64,000 bases of DNA from Paenibacillus sp. AN1007. Lineage in GTDB: Bacteria; Bacillota; Bacilli; Paenibacillales; Paenibacillaceae. The notes beneath the pieces are model-generated. The model was not told where the DNA came from, did no database searches, and saw only the letters and a list, made by a program, of their open reading frames with translations. Each line of letters opens with the position of its first letter. Within the stretch, counting starts at the first letter, position 1. The stretch is taken from NCBI RefSeq assembly GCF_040702995.1, contig NZ_CP159992.1:2381501-2445500 (forward strand), written 5' to 3'. Of this stretch, positions 17,556 through 26,536 are shown piece after piece. The translations under genes were made by a program, and so were the position numbers.

Positions 17556-18911
17556 TTATTTCAATTTGTTTTCTTCGGATATAGCATCCATTAATATTTT
17601 CTTGGCTTTAGCGCCATGATCCGAGTAATCAAACATGGACATACTTCCCCACCCACTGTAATCTGGAGCCCAATACCGGATACCTATAAGCCCATGTGTT
17701 TTACCCCACTGAACCACATCATGATAGATTGCCGCTTGTCCTTCTTCATTATGCGGATATCCCTTGATCGTGTTTGACCATCCCGCATATGCGCCCTGCA
17801 CTTCACCTGAAGGATAAGAAAACTCTGCGATAAATACAGGTATACCCACCTCTTTGTTAATGGCAGTAACTATTTTTTTATACATAACCATTTTGTCGAT
17901 GTACACTCCTGGCGCGCTGGGATAAAAACTAATTCCAGCAGTATCAATAGGGAATCCATTTTCCTTTAACGTCTTGAAATATGTGACTGCTGTTTTCACT
18001 GTTGTTACTACCGTGGCGATGTGAGTAGAAAACTTAACATTGCTTGAATCAAGTCCTAAACTCGTGTACGCCTCTTTAATCCCTTTAGCTACCGCAGTCA
18101 TCTGCACTGCATTGTATTTCCATATATTATTTTTCAACCAATTGGTTCCCATCACAGAATAGACATGTCTCATAAAGCCCGGAACTTTTTCCAACTTTTC
18201 GTTTACTGCGGTTTTCAACCCAATGCTTACCCCTGCAAAACCATAGTTTGCTTCGTTACCAATGTTCCAGTTCTCTACTTTGACGCCTGTTTTCAAAAGT
18301 TCGGTTGCCACAAATTTTCCGTATGCTTCCAAGACAACGTTCATTTCACCCAAAGTTAATTCTTCCCAAGGCTTTCCATTTTGCAAAGCATATATCTCGG
18401 GATATCCTTCGAAATTAGGTGCTTGCTGCCGATCCATATCCATGTATGTGTAAGCCAGCATAATTTCAGGGTTCAACGGTATGTTTAATTTGGCTGCCAT
18501 GTGAGCCAGCTCTAATCCCTGCTCCAAGGTATGGAAATTTGCATTTGAGTCTTCCTCACCATTCACGATATTATCTTCAGTAGGAGATCGTTTAGTCGCA
18601 ATTCTTGCGTACATTTCCGTAGCCCCTGATGAAATATAGATCTTTTCTAATTCCTCTCGACTTTTCGCAGTAACGTCTCCTGCTGTATACGTAGTATTCC
18701 CCGTCTTAAATTCATTTCCCGAAAACGGGCTTACCGAAAGCGCTGCACGGAACTTCTCTGTAGTGGCAGCAGGTACATAATCTTTATCTTCCACATATAC
18801 TGATAAATTTCTTACGATAATCCCTGCTATGATTAAAATAATGATAAGTAAAGAAATCATGATCTTTGTTCTTGTTTTCATGTGATTGAATACATACTTT
18901 ATTTTCTTCAT
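17556..18911 (-). CDS. Membrane-anchored GH53-like (clan GH-A) glycosidase
   Basis: 451 residues with a Lys-rich start and one hydrophobic segment (about 16-34) lacking an obvious cleavage site, so probably anchored outside the membrane. The remainder is a TIM barrel. ENWNIGNEANYGF supplies the Asn-Glu acid/base pair (Glu220), and VFIAEFSYPSGE supplies the candidate nucleophile Glu363. The SFYPSAPG and WAPDY motifs also recall endo-beta-1,4-galactanase, which cuts pectic type-I arabinogalactan. It is longer and more diverged than typical GH53, so substrate is uncertain. Single gene with its own terminator, next to a sugar-sensing kinase. Confidence 0.72.
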   Translation of the reverse strand: MKKIKYVFNHMKTRTKIMISLLIIILIIAGIIVRNLSVYVEDKDYVPAATTEKFRAALSVSPFSGNEFKTGNTTYTAGDVTAKSREELEKIYISSGATEMYARIATKRSPTEDNIVNGEEDSNANFHTLEQGLELAHMAAKLNIPLNPEIMLAYTYMDMDRQQAPNFEGYPEIYALQNGKPWEELTLGEMNVVLEAYGKFVATELLKTGVKVENWNIGNEANYGFAGVSIGLKTAVNEKLEKVPGFMRHVYSVMGTNWLKNNIWKYNAVQMTAVAKGIKEAYTSLGLDSSNVKFSTHIATVVTTVKTAVTYFKTLKENGFPIDTAGISFYPSAPGVYIDKMVMYKKIVTAINKEVGIPVFIAEFSYPSGEVQGAYAGWSNTIKGYPHNEEGQAAIYHDVVQWGKTHGLIGIRYWAPDYSGWGSMSMFDYSDHGAKAKKILMDAISEENKLK

Positions 18912-19336
18912 GATGAAAGAAGTCTCCCTTTATAGCTAAGCTAGGTAGTATTTTAATTAAAGTATAATCTGAAATAAATCGTTTAATATGTGCTTCGTTA
19001 ACAAAAATTACAGAGACGAGAGATCATCCCTATTCGCCATATTCTAATCCTTCCCCTTTCACTTTTCTGAATTCCTTGAGCTGTAAACCGAGCAACCTGT
19101 ACCCCCATGATAACGAAAAAGAAAGAAAAAAAATAGTACGAAAGGGCAAGCCCTTTATGTACGATGGGGCAACGGAATCAGCCCGAACTATTTGTGAGCA
19201 TTTTTCGGTTGGCTTATAACTAAAAAGGATATTATTTGAATTTCTATGTATTTTTGTGATAGAGTTTCTTTGAGGTTGATAGTTTTGATATCAAATCGAA
19301 GTTTATCATATTAAAATCAGAGGTGGTGTTGGAAAG
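18912..19336. other. Non-coding gap between the GH53-like and P450 genes
   Basis: 425 bp with no credible gene. It holds the GH53-like upstream region, a GC-richer patch at 19135-19185 with the palindrome AAAGGGCaaGCCCTTT (19141-19156), and an imperfect repeat of GTACGA..GGGCAA. The palindromic P450 operator follows at 19276. I could not match the patch to a riboswitch class. Confidence 0.5.
19276..19294. promoter_or_regulatory. Palindromic operator upstream of the first P450 gene
   Basis: TTGATAGTTTTGATATCAA has 6-bp arms (TTGATA/TATCAA) around a 7-nt centre. A near copy, TGATAGTTAAAATATCAA, lies at 22865-22882 upstream of the second P450 gene. TATCATATT follows both copies, 9 and 14 nt further on. 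It fits a dimeric repressor site (TetR or MarR type); no such regulator is encoded in the window. Confidence 0.5.
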
Positions 19337-20569
19337 ATGAACTCAGAACAGAGCAGCATCGTCATTCATGAGATATCAAAGTTACAAACTCCTGAACAAT
19401 TATGGAATCCCTATGAGTGGTACAACGATATGCTTGTCAATAATCCGATATATTATGATGAGAAACAAAACGTCTGGAACGTATTTCGCTATGATGACGT
19501 GAATATGGTGCTTAGTGACTTCAAGCTGTTCTCAAGTATACGGAAAAGAAGTGTGTCACCTATTCCAAAAACAGTCAATACACGTGTAGATATCAATTCT
19601 ACCGATCCTCCTATTCAACGTGATATACGTAAGCTGGTATCCAGTGCATTTACCCCAAGAAGTCTAAAAGAGTGGGAACCAAGAATCAGGATCATTGCAA
19701 AAGAATTAATAGATAATATGAAGCAGATGAAAAAGCCCGACATGATCCGTGATCTTGCCGTTCCTCTTCCTGTCACGGTCATTTCTGATTTGTTAGGCAC
19801 ACCAAGACAAGATCTTCATTATATAAAGAACTGGTCCGATATTTTGTTTTTCCCTAATTCAGATGACAACGTAACGGATCAAGTCGAAAGAAAATACCAT
19901 GCGAAGTCGGAGTTCAATGATTATTTGCTTCCCATTGTTAAAGCAAAACGTCAGAATCCTGAGAAGGATATTATTTCTGATCTAACTCTTGCAGCGTATG
20001 AAGGGACACAACTTACAGATGAGGAAGTCGTAACCTTCAGCCTGGGTCTGCTTGCTGCCGGCAATGAAACAACAACCAATTTACTTGGGAACATGTTCTA
20101 CACTTTCGCATATGAACAACCAGGAATATTTCAGGAGATTCTCTCCAATCACAGCCTTATCTCCAATGCCATTGAAGAAACATTGCGTTATCGCTTCCCC
20201 ATCACACTAGATCGGGTATTGACCATGGATAGCGATGTGTTGGGTGTCCCTATGAAAAAAGGTAATATCATTGTTGTATGGCTTGGAGCCGCGAATAATG
20301 ATGCAGAGCAATTCCCTGAACCAAACAAGTTTGATATACACCGAGAGAATAGTAACAAGCATCTTAGCTTTGGTAAAGGCCCTCATTTTTGTCTAGGAGC
20401 CCCTCTTGCGCGTCTTGAAGCTCAAATAGCATTAGAGTGCTTCGTTGAAACCTTTGCTGATATTGTTCCAACTGAAGCCTTTAATCCGGGACTGCATTTA
20501 CACAAAGGGACACAAAATCTGCTTACTTTACCCGTAGAATTGAAAATTTTGGATAAGAGCATTATTTGA
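19337..20569 (+). CDS. Cytochrome P450 (bacterial soluble class)
   Basis: 410 residues, soluble. The I-helix oxygen-binding motif is AAGNETTT, the K-helix ExxR is ETLR, and the heme loop FGKGPHFCLG contains the Cys thiolate. The length and motifs fit CYP107-like bacterial P450s that hydroxylate small molecules or fatty acids. No ferredoxin or reductase is nearby, so redox partners must come from elsewhere. A palindromic operator upstream is shared with the second P450 gene at 21615, suggesting common control. Substrate unknown. Confidence 0.92.
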   Translation: MNSEQSSIVIHEISKLQTPEQLWNPYEWYNDMLVNNPIYYDEKQNVWNVFRYDDVNMVLSDFKLFSSIRKRSVSPIPKTVNTRVDINSTDPPIQRDIRKLVSSAFTPRSLKEWEPRIRIIAKELIDNMKQMKKPDMIRDLAVPLPVTVISDLLGTPRQDLHYIKNWSDILFFPNSDDNVTDQVERKYHAKSEFNDYLLPIVKAKRQNPEKDIISDLTLAAYEGTQLTDEEVVTFSLGLLAAGNETTTNLLGNMFYTFAYEQPGIFQEILSNHSLISNAIEETLRYRFPITLDRVLTMDSDVLGVPMKKGNIIVVWLGAANNDAEQFPEPNKFDIHRENSNKHLSFGKGPHFCLGAPLARLEAQIALECFVETFADIVPTEAFNPGLHLHKGTQNLLTLPVELKILDKSII

Positions 20570-20592
20570 TTTTTCTTCCATAAATAAAATAA

Positions 20593-20636
20593 GCGACCGG
20601 CCCTCTTTTGAACACTGAGGGAACGGTCGTTTTTGT
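20593..20636 (+). terminator. Intrinsic terminator after the first P450 gene
   Basis: CGACCGGCCCTC pairs with GAGGGAACGGTCG (one internal mismatch) across an 11-nt loop and is followed by TTTTTG. It lies 24 bp after the stop codon. Confidence 0.85.
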
Positions 20637-20738
20637 ATGAGGATTTTATTGAAATTAATCAGGACGTGTTTTGAATTTTATGTTAGTTAGTTCTCAATTC
20701 ACTTGTTAATTTAATTACCGTTTGTCAAATGGCTTCTC

Positions 20739-21509
20739 TTATGCGTTAATAATTGAGCCCCCATCGACAAAAAAGGTTTGACCCGTTATATGTCTGGCAT
20801 CTTCACTTGCCAGAAAAGCAACGACCGGAGCGATATCTTCATAAGGGTCTCCATACCGACCGATTGCCGTGGGCTTGAACCCCAGCAGCTGCGGGTCACG
20901 CTGATCTTCAGGCAGTGCATCCAGATGTGCGCGAATCCCATCCGTGAGGGCTCCAGGATTTACGACATTCACATTGATGTTTTCCTTGCCCCATTCTCGG
21001 GCAACAACACGCGACAACGCTCGTATTCCTTCTTTAATGGCAGCATATGCGGCATAACCCTCAAGCCCGTCATACCCTGCTCCTGAGCCAAAATTAATGA
21101 TCTTTCCTCCACCTTGTTTTAAATACGGGTAACTTTCCTTCATCATGAGCCAAGTGGATATAAGTCCTGTTCGGTAGCTCTCATCAAGTGTATCCAATTC
21201 ATGTTCCAAGAAGGAATGCGGTGTCCGAATAGCAATTGCTAAATTGACTAGAATGTCGATGGTATTGAATTTCTTAATCGTATCTTCAACCAGTAATTTG
21301 ACCTGCTTAGGCTCAGACAAATCAGCAGTCTTGGCAAGAACCGAAAACCCTGCACGTTCACAACGTGCAGCGGTTTCCTCTAATGACGAGCCATTGATAT
21401 CAGTAAGTATTAATGATGCGCCCTCTTCTGCCAGGCGTAGGGAGATGTAACTGCCCAGACCTCCTCCTGCACCTGTTACAATGGCAACCTTTCCCTTCAG
21501 TTTTCCCAT
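20739..21509 (-). CDS. SDR-family oxidoreductase (3-oxoacyl reductase-like)
   Basis: 256 residues. Classical short-chain dehydrogenase: cofactor motif TGAGGGLGS near residue 14, NLA..R region, YAAYAAIKEG holding the catalytic Tyr-x-x-x-Lys, and a FVDGGS C-terminus. The DINGS segment after beta-2 favours NAD(H). It lies 105 bp after the second P450 gene on the same strand, so the two may form an oxidation pathway in which P450 hydroxylates and SDR oxidises. Substrate unknown. The catalytic Tyr region reads GYAAYAAIK, with Ala replacing the common Ser, which is tolerated. Confidence 0.88.
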   Translation of the reverse strand: MGKLKGKVAIVTGAGGGLGSYISLRLAEEGASLILTDINGSSLEETAARCERAGFSVLAKTADLSEPKQVKLLVEDTIKKFNTIDILVNLAIAIRTPHSFLEHELDTLDESYRTGLISTWLMMKESYPYLKQGGGKIINFGSGAGYDGLEGYAAYAAIKEGIRALSRVVAREWGKENINVNVVNPGALTDGIRAHLDALPEDQRDPQLLGFKPTAIGRYGDPYEDIAPVVAFLASEDARHITGQTFFVDGGSIINA

Positions 21510-21614
21510 GCTTCAATCCCTCCGCCTTTTTTGGATGCTTGCTGGATCTTATAAGCTGCTGTTTCAACTGGCATCTTCTAGAAGTTGGCTGATAATCAAG
21601 CGCACGTTCAGAAT

Positions 21615-22847
21615 TTAGTATGCGACCGGGAACGCTTTGAGTCCCCGAATGATCATACCTGGCCTCCACTCCAGCAGTTCCAGTTCTGTATTTAACCGAA
21701 TCTCCGGCAGCCGTTGAAGTAATGCATTGATCGCAATCTCGCCTTCAAGTCTCGCAAGTGGAGCGCCAAGACAATAATGAATTCCTTTACCAAAAGCAAT
21801 GTGGTCATTGACTTTGCGAGTAATGTCAAACGTATCGGGTTCTTCATAATGACTGGAATCCCGATTCGCTGAGGATAACGCGACAAGCATCATATCTCCT
21901 TGGCGGATTTGTATTCCCTGAAACTCCACATCTTCTGCAGCCCACCGTACATTGTTTATTTCAGCTGGTCCATTAAATCGCAGCACTTCCTCAACCGCTG
22001 CTTGAATCAGATCAGGATCATCCATAAGGAGCTGCTTTTGCTGTGGATGTTCCAGCAATGCCAGCATACCGTTCCCAATCAGATTCACTGTTGTTTCATG
22101 CCCTGCAATGATGAGTACGAAAACAAGTGCATATAACTCCTGTTCCGTTAGTTTGTCACCTTCTTCCTCTATACTGATGAGATCGCTGATGAGGTCCTGT
22201 TGAAGATGTTTGCGCCGCTCCGTGATCAGTTCTTGTAAGTAATCGACAAAAGCCTTCATTACTTCATCGCTTTCCTGGCTCATCTGCGGGTTGCTGACAC
22301 TCTCCATAATGGTGTTGGACCAGGCTCTGAATTTATCTTGATCCTCTAGTGGAACGCCTAGCATTTCACAAATAACGATAATGGGCAGAGGGAAGGCATA
22401 GTCCTCGATCAAATCAAACTCTCGAGTGCCTCCTGCCTGAATCTGTTCTAACAATTGATCACTTATTTCCACAATTCGTCCTCGAAGTCTCTCAATCATA
22501 CGGGGAGTAAATGCCTTCTGGATCAACCGCCGAAGCCGACGATGATCTTCAGGACCAACACTGATCAGATTTCGTGAAATAATCGCCTGATGCGGAGGAA
22601 GTGTCTCCTCGTTTTCATTGTTATAGTTATCGAGAACTCCGGTTACAAAGCGGCCATCCTGCAAAATGTTGACGGCATCCTCATAACGGGTAACCATCCA
22701 GGCAGCATGCCCACTCGGCAGTAAAAGTCGATGCACAGGCTCTTCGGCACGCAATTTTTCGTAGACCGGGAAAGGCTGCTGAATGAATGAATGATCCATG
22801 AAATCAACTTTGGACTTGGAACGATCTTGATTTGTATTGGTAAACAT
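21615..22847 (-). CDS. Cytochrome P450 (CYP107-like)
   Basis: 410 residues, soluble. I-helix AGHETTVN, K-helix EVLR, heme loop FGKGIHYCLG with the Cys ligand. Resembles the BioI/PksS-type Bacillus P450 group. The ATG follows AGGAGG, and the palindromic operator lies about 20 bp before the start. Clearly distinct from the P450 at 19337, so not a recent duplication. Likely co-transcribed with the SDR. Substrate not inferable. Confidence 0.92.
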   Translation of the reverse strand: MFTNTNQDRSKSKVDFMDHSFIQQPFPVYEKLRAEEPVHRLLLPSGHAAWMVTRYEDAVNILQDGRFVTGVLDNYNNENEETLPPHQAIISRNLISVGPEDHRRLRRLIQKAFTPRMIERLRGRIVEISDQLLEQIQAGGTREFDLIEDYAFPLPIIVICEMLGVPLEDQDKFRAWSNTIMESVSNPQMSQESDEVMKAFVDYLQELITERRKHLQQDLISDLISIEEEGDKLTEQELYALVFVLIIAGHETTVNLIGNGMLALLEHPQQKQLLMDDPDLIQAAVEEVLRFNGPAEINNVRWAAEDVEFQGIQIRQGDMMLVALSSANRDSSHYEEPDTFDITRKVNDHIAFGKGIHYCLGAPLARLEGEIAINALLQRLPEIRLNTELELLEWRPGMIIRGLKAFPVAY

Positions 22848-22864
22848 CGTAACGCCTCCTAAAA

Positions 22865-22882
22865 TGATAGTTAAAATATCAA
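22865..22882. promoter_or_regulatory. Palindromic operator upstream of the second P450 gene
   Basis: TGATAGTTAAAATATCAA, near-identical to the site at 19276-19294. It lies within about 40 bp of the start codon, where a bound repressor would block transcription. A wider inverted repeat (ATGATAGT ... ACTATCAT, 22864-22912) surrounds it. Confidence 0.5.
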
Positions 22883-23056
22883 TACAATATAAAGACTATC
22901 ATATTTAGGGATTTACTTTCAAATTACTTCGTTTAATTCCAGTAATACGAAATTCAACATTTTCTTGTCTCTAAACCTGCACTCCACTGTATAACTTGTG
23001 TACGATATTAGTTAAAAGAGAAAGTACACAAAGTCTGTAAAGAGAGTTTCACGAAT

Positions 23057-23103
23057 TAAAAAAGACAAACGAAGGTCAATCAATGATCTTGGTTTGTCTT
23101 TTT
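23057..23103 (-). terminator. Bidirectional terminator of the Gfo/Idh operon
   Basis: AAAAAGACAAAC and GTTTGTCTTTTT form a long stem, interrupted by two mismatches, around ATCAA. T-runs occur on both strands. It ends the operon whose last stop is at 23145. Confidence 0.85.
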
Positions 23104-23144
23104 AGGTTATTCACAAAAGACATCGATATTTATTAAATCAGGAA

Positions 23145-24230
23145 TTATTGCTTCTGCTTTTTGTAGAAATCAATTAACATATTAAAAATGATTAAGTCAT
23201 CACGGTAATCCTCTGGAGTTGTTTTTATGACCTGATCGTGAACAATTGCATCATAAAGTGCTTCCAGCTCAATCGTATAAGGGTCTTTATACGTATGGCG
23301 AATAACCGTTTCTTTGTACAGGTCCTCTTCTGTCTCTGATACGATTAATTTAACAGGTAGTCCTTGAATATAAGGTGTGTCAAATTCTACTCTAACCGTT
23401 TTATCCTTTCCGTACACTTCCAGATGAGCATCAAACTTACCTACGTTATTCATGCCTGTTTCATAAACAACATTGAAAGAAGGATAATTGAAAATGGCAT
23501 TCATAAAGCCTCCACTATTAATAGCAAAACCGGATACGGATTCCGGCATTCCCAAAGCCTCACGCATGGCAGAAAGATCATGCGACCCTAACGCTGTAAG
23601 GAAATAGTACACCATAACTGTAGTCTCATCAGCGCCCTCACCAAGAACTTCGCTAATCCACTTTTTGGATTTTTCAGCCAGTTCTTTATTTAATTCTTCA
23701 GGAAAATCATTAAACTTTTTCGGGTGCGCTCCAGATTGCCTTATGAAATAATCATTTGGTCCAATAATATCTCGTACTCTTGCGTACAAAATCTGGTCTA
23801 ACCCTCCTATTTCTTTAACTGCAGCTTCAAATGCGGGAGCATATCTTCGCATATAACCGACCATAACATGAACATTATTTCTGTTTTTCGCCTTGATCAC
23901 AGCTTCTGCTTCGGATAATGACAGGACCATAGGCTTTTCGATGAAGACATGTTTACCTGCGTTGGCACCTGCTATAGCAGCATCTGCATGATATTCGTTA
24001 CTGTTACAGACGAAAACAACATCAATATCTTCGTTATTAACAAGATCCTCTACATTTGTATAGAGATTTGAAATACCAAATTTTTCGCCGTTATATTTGA
24101 GGGAATTATACGAAACATCACATAGAGCGGTTACTTTGAATTGTTCTGATAATTCTTTAAGGATAGGCAGGTGTACGACTTGTGCAAGTTCTCCCGTACC
24201 AATAATTCCTACATTAAGAACTTTACTCAT
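23145..24230 (-). CDS. Gfo/Idh/MocA-family oxidoreductase
   Basis: 361 residues. N-terminal Rossmann fold (GIIGTGELAQVVHLP) and the family Lys in FIEKPMVLS (about 95-103), then the C-terminal alpha/beta sheet domain that binds sugar or cyclitol. NAD(P)-dependent oxidation at one carbon of a sugar or inositol is likely. Third gene of an operon with a paralogous dehydrogenase and a TIM-barrel isomerase, a set often used for 3-keto-sugar or inositol-type catabolism. Exact substrate unknown. Confidence 0.88.
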   Translation of the reverse strand: MSKVLNVGIIGTGELAQVVHLPILKELSEQFKVTALCDVSYNSLKYNGEKFGISNLYTNVEDLVNNEDIDVVFVCNSNEYHADAAIAGANAGKHVFIEKPMVLSLSEAEAVIKAKNRNNVHVMVGYMRRYAPAFEAAVKEIGGLDQILYARVRDIIGPNDYFIRQSGAHPKKFNDFPEELNKELAEKSKKWISEVLGEGADETTVMVYYFLTALGSHDLSAMREALGMPESVSGFAINSGGFMNAIFNYPSFNVVYETGMNNVGKFDAHLEVYGKDKTVRVEFDTPYIQGLPVKLIVSETEEDLYKETVIRHTYKDPYTIELEALYDAIVHDQVIKTTPEDYRDDLIIFNMLIDFYKKQKQ

Positions 24231-24270
24231 TAGAACTCATCCTCTCCGTATGGAAATGGCAAATTTCAAT

Positions 24271-25362
24271 TTAAAATTTAATCGTGTCATTTAATTCCGC
24301 TGAACGATAAATCGCTTCAAGTATCTGAGTGACGACTAGTGCTTGTCTTGGTTCAACCACAGGATTTTTGTCTTCAAGAATTGCGTCGATCCATTGAGCC
24401 ATTTCTCGATCAGCATCTGTTTCTTCTACGGGTGATATATACGATATACCGGCTGCATTCTGTAACTGGGTGTTAACGAGATTTCCATACATTTCTGTAT
24501 TAAATATCAGTTCATTTGTACCTAAGGCTGTATTTCGGCGCATTTCGGCGCCTCCTTTTGTTCCAGATAACGTAGTCATTGCTTCTCTTTCATCTACTGA
24601 GTTCAGAGCCCAGGAACATTCTAGATAAATGGATGCGCCATTCTTCATTTTGATAAAAGAGAACGCTGACTCTTCTACGTTAAAATGATCCGAATCCCAC
24701 GGGCCAAAAGGATTGGCTTTATTCTCATATCTTAATTTGTTGTGTACTACGCCGGTTACACTGTCAACTTCATAGTTATTCATCAACCATAGAGTCAGAT
24801 CAAGTGCATGGGTGCCAATATCAATAAGAGCACCGCCTCCTTGCATTTCTTTATTTAGGAATACTCCCCACGTTGGGACACCTCTACGTCGAATTGCGTG
24901 CGCTTTAGCTACATAAATTTCTCCCAGATCGCCATTAGTACACGATTGTTTCAAAAGTAATGAATCTTTTCTGAAACGATTCTGATATGCGATTGTCAAT
25001 TTTTTACCTGTACGCTCAGCAGCTTTTACCATTTCCTCAGCTTCTTGACTATTCATGGCCATTGGCTTTTCACACATGACATGCTTCCCTGCCTCTAAGG
25101 CCTCGACAGTCATTGAACTGTGTAATGCATTCGGTGTACAGATATGAACGACATCAATTTCAGGATCTTGCAGCATATCTTTATAATTGGTATAAACTTT
25201 TTTATCATTTCCTACCGAATCAGCAGCTTTTTTTGCTTTTTCTTCATTTCTATTAGCAAAACCTTTGACCTCTACCTTATCAGACAGTTTGAGTAATGCT
25301 GGTAGATGCTTTTCCATAGCAATTGCCCCGCAGCCAATAATACCTACATTTAATTTATTCAT
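24271..25362 (-). CDS. Gfo/Idh/MocA-family oxidoreductase
   Basis: 363 residues. Rossmann motif GIIGCGAIAMEKHLP, catalytic-Lys motif CEKPMAMNS near 93, and GTHALDLTLWLM near 180, which is close to known glucose-6-phosphate 3-dehydrogenase or glucose-fructose-type members. The ATG at 25362 overlaps the end of the isomerase gene by 8 bp (ATGAATAA), implying translational coupling; a GTG three codons upstream is less likely. It works with the downstream paralogue, perhaps as a pair that oxidises and later re-reduces a sugar. Confidence 0.88.
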   Translation of the reverse strand: MNKLNVGIIGCGAIAMEKHLPALLKLSDKVEVKGFANRNEEKAKKAADSVGNDKKVYTNYKDMLQDPEIDVVHICTPNALHSSMTVEALEAGKHVMCEKPMAMNSQEAEEMVKAAERTGKKLTIAYQNRFRKDSLLLKQSCTNGDLGEIYVAKAHAIRRRGVPTWGVFLNKEMQGGGALIDIGTHALDLTLWLMNNYEVDSVTGVVHNKLRYENKANPFGPWDSDHFNVEESAFSFIKMKNGASIYLECSWALNSVDEREAMTTLSGTKGGAEMRRNTALGTNELIFNTEMYGNLVNTQLQNAAGISYISPVEETDADREMAQWIDAILEDKNPVVEPRQALVVTQILEAIYRSAELNDTIKF

Positions 25363-26215
25363 ACTCAACACCCAATAAATCGGATAAGGCGCTAAAGCTT
25401 ATCTCAACACTTTTCATTTCATCTATCGATATAACATCTTGCTCAACAATGATATATTTAGTGGCTGTGTGCTCTTTTACTAATTTGATAATTTCCTTAA
25501 TATCCAGCTTCCCTTGTCCTATTTCTACAAAATTATCAGAATTAAACAATGGAATGAAATCATGTAAAGTTATCGCTTTTTCCTCGTTTAATGTTTCGAG
25601 TATATTTATTGAGCTAATTGGATGAGGCAAATCTTTTATATGAATGAATTCACATCGAGTTCCAAGTTGTTTTAGCAACTGCTCGACATTTGCCCCTCCT
25701 CTAATAGCCCAATAGATATCTAATTCAAATTTCAAATAATCAGGACTCGTATTTTCTAATAGGATCTCAAATACCGTTTTCCCATCAAACTTTTGAAATT
25801 CTTGAAAATGATTATGATAATACAGCTGGATCCCGTGTGTCCAAAGTCTCTTTCCATACTCATTTAATCGCTTACTGAAAGCGATTGCGTCATTAGCTCC
25901 TTGAAACAGCCTCATAGGAATAATGGCTCTATTACACCCCAACTCTTTGTGATAAGAAATTATTACATCGAGTTCTTGCTCATTTAATTCGGCTGGAATA
26001 TGTGTTCCAATTACTTGTATGCCTGCCGTTTCAGTCATTCGTTTTAAATCACTGGCAGACAGAGAGTTGATATTAAAAGCGCTATCGCTTTGAAAATCAA
26101 CTGGGATTTCAATGTGCTTGTACCCAATTGTTGATAAATCCTGTAATGTTTTAATTCGATCTTCATTGAATTTATTTCGAACAGAAAACATTTGTAAACC
26201 AATTTTAATAGACAA
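25355..26215 (-). CDS. Sugar phosphate isomerase/epimerase-like TIM-barrel protein
   Basis: 286 residues of the xylose-isomerase-like TIM-barrel family (IolE/IolI type), with ELDIYWAIRGG, HIKD and a metal-ligand Glu near the C-terminus (IIVEQD). Likely metal-dependent isomerase, epimerase or dehydratase acting on the keto-sugar made by the two dehydrogenases that follow. It begins with TTG, supported by GAGGAGG at 8 nt. First gene of the three-gene operon; its upstream region contains the decayed coding remnant at 26290-26536. Confidence 0.83.
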   Translation of the reverse strand: MSIKIGLQMFSVRNKFNEDRIKTLQDLSTIGYKHIEIPVDFQSDSAFNINSLSASDLKRMTETAGIQVIGTHIPAELNEQELDVIISYHKELGCNRAIIPMRLFQGANDAIAFSKRLNEYGKRLWTHGIQLYYHNHFQEFQKFDGKTVFEILLENTSPDYLKFELDIYWAIRGGANVEQLLKQLGTRCEFIHIKDLPHPISSINILETLNEEKAITLHDFIPLFNSDNFVEIGQGKLDIKEIIKLVKEHTATKYIIVEQDVISIDEMKSVEISFSALSDLLGVEYE

Positions 26216-26289
26216 TAAAGTGACCTCCTCTTTTAATCTTTTCCCAATACTTTAGCTTAATCATGGGGCCAAACTCCCCAAGAGCCTGG

Positions 26290-26536
26290 ACCCCAACGAT
26301 TTAATTACGATGTCTTTATAACGCTTGAAGGACGGCTCCATATCCTTCGATGTTGAAGACCGTCAAAATCCAGCTTCAGATTGCCATACTCGTCTTTTCG
26401 GGCCGGATGAAGATCCACGTACTCGATTGCAAGGCGAGGAATATGACCATCCCCTCCCCCAAAGCTTGAAAGGTTCGGCAAAACGTCCTATTTGTTCGGG
26501 AACGCCTTCGAAATGCGATTGCGTTTCTCCTGGTTG
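26290..26536 (-). pseudogene. Frameshifted coding remnant, family not recognised
   Basis: Immediately after the GH106-like stop, protein-like pieces continue in different frames: ETQSHFEGVPEQIGRFAEPF from about 26525, then RLAIEYVDLHPARKDEYGN and LKLDFDGLQ around 26370-26440, then EPSFKRYKDIVIKSLG near 26300. At least two frameshifts would join them. The composition is soluble-protein-like and slightly more GC-rich than the isomerase gene. I could not name the family. It may be the tail of a gene deleted between GH106 and the isomerase. Confidence 0.45.

Noticed and set aside
19080..19220. Possible cyclic-di-GMP riboswitch before the first P450 gene
   Set aside because: The conserved GEMM core and tetraloop-receptor pairing could not be traced; only a loose GGGCAA resemblance.
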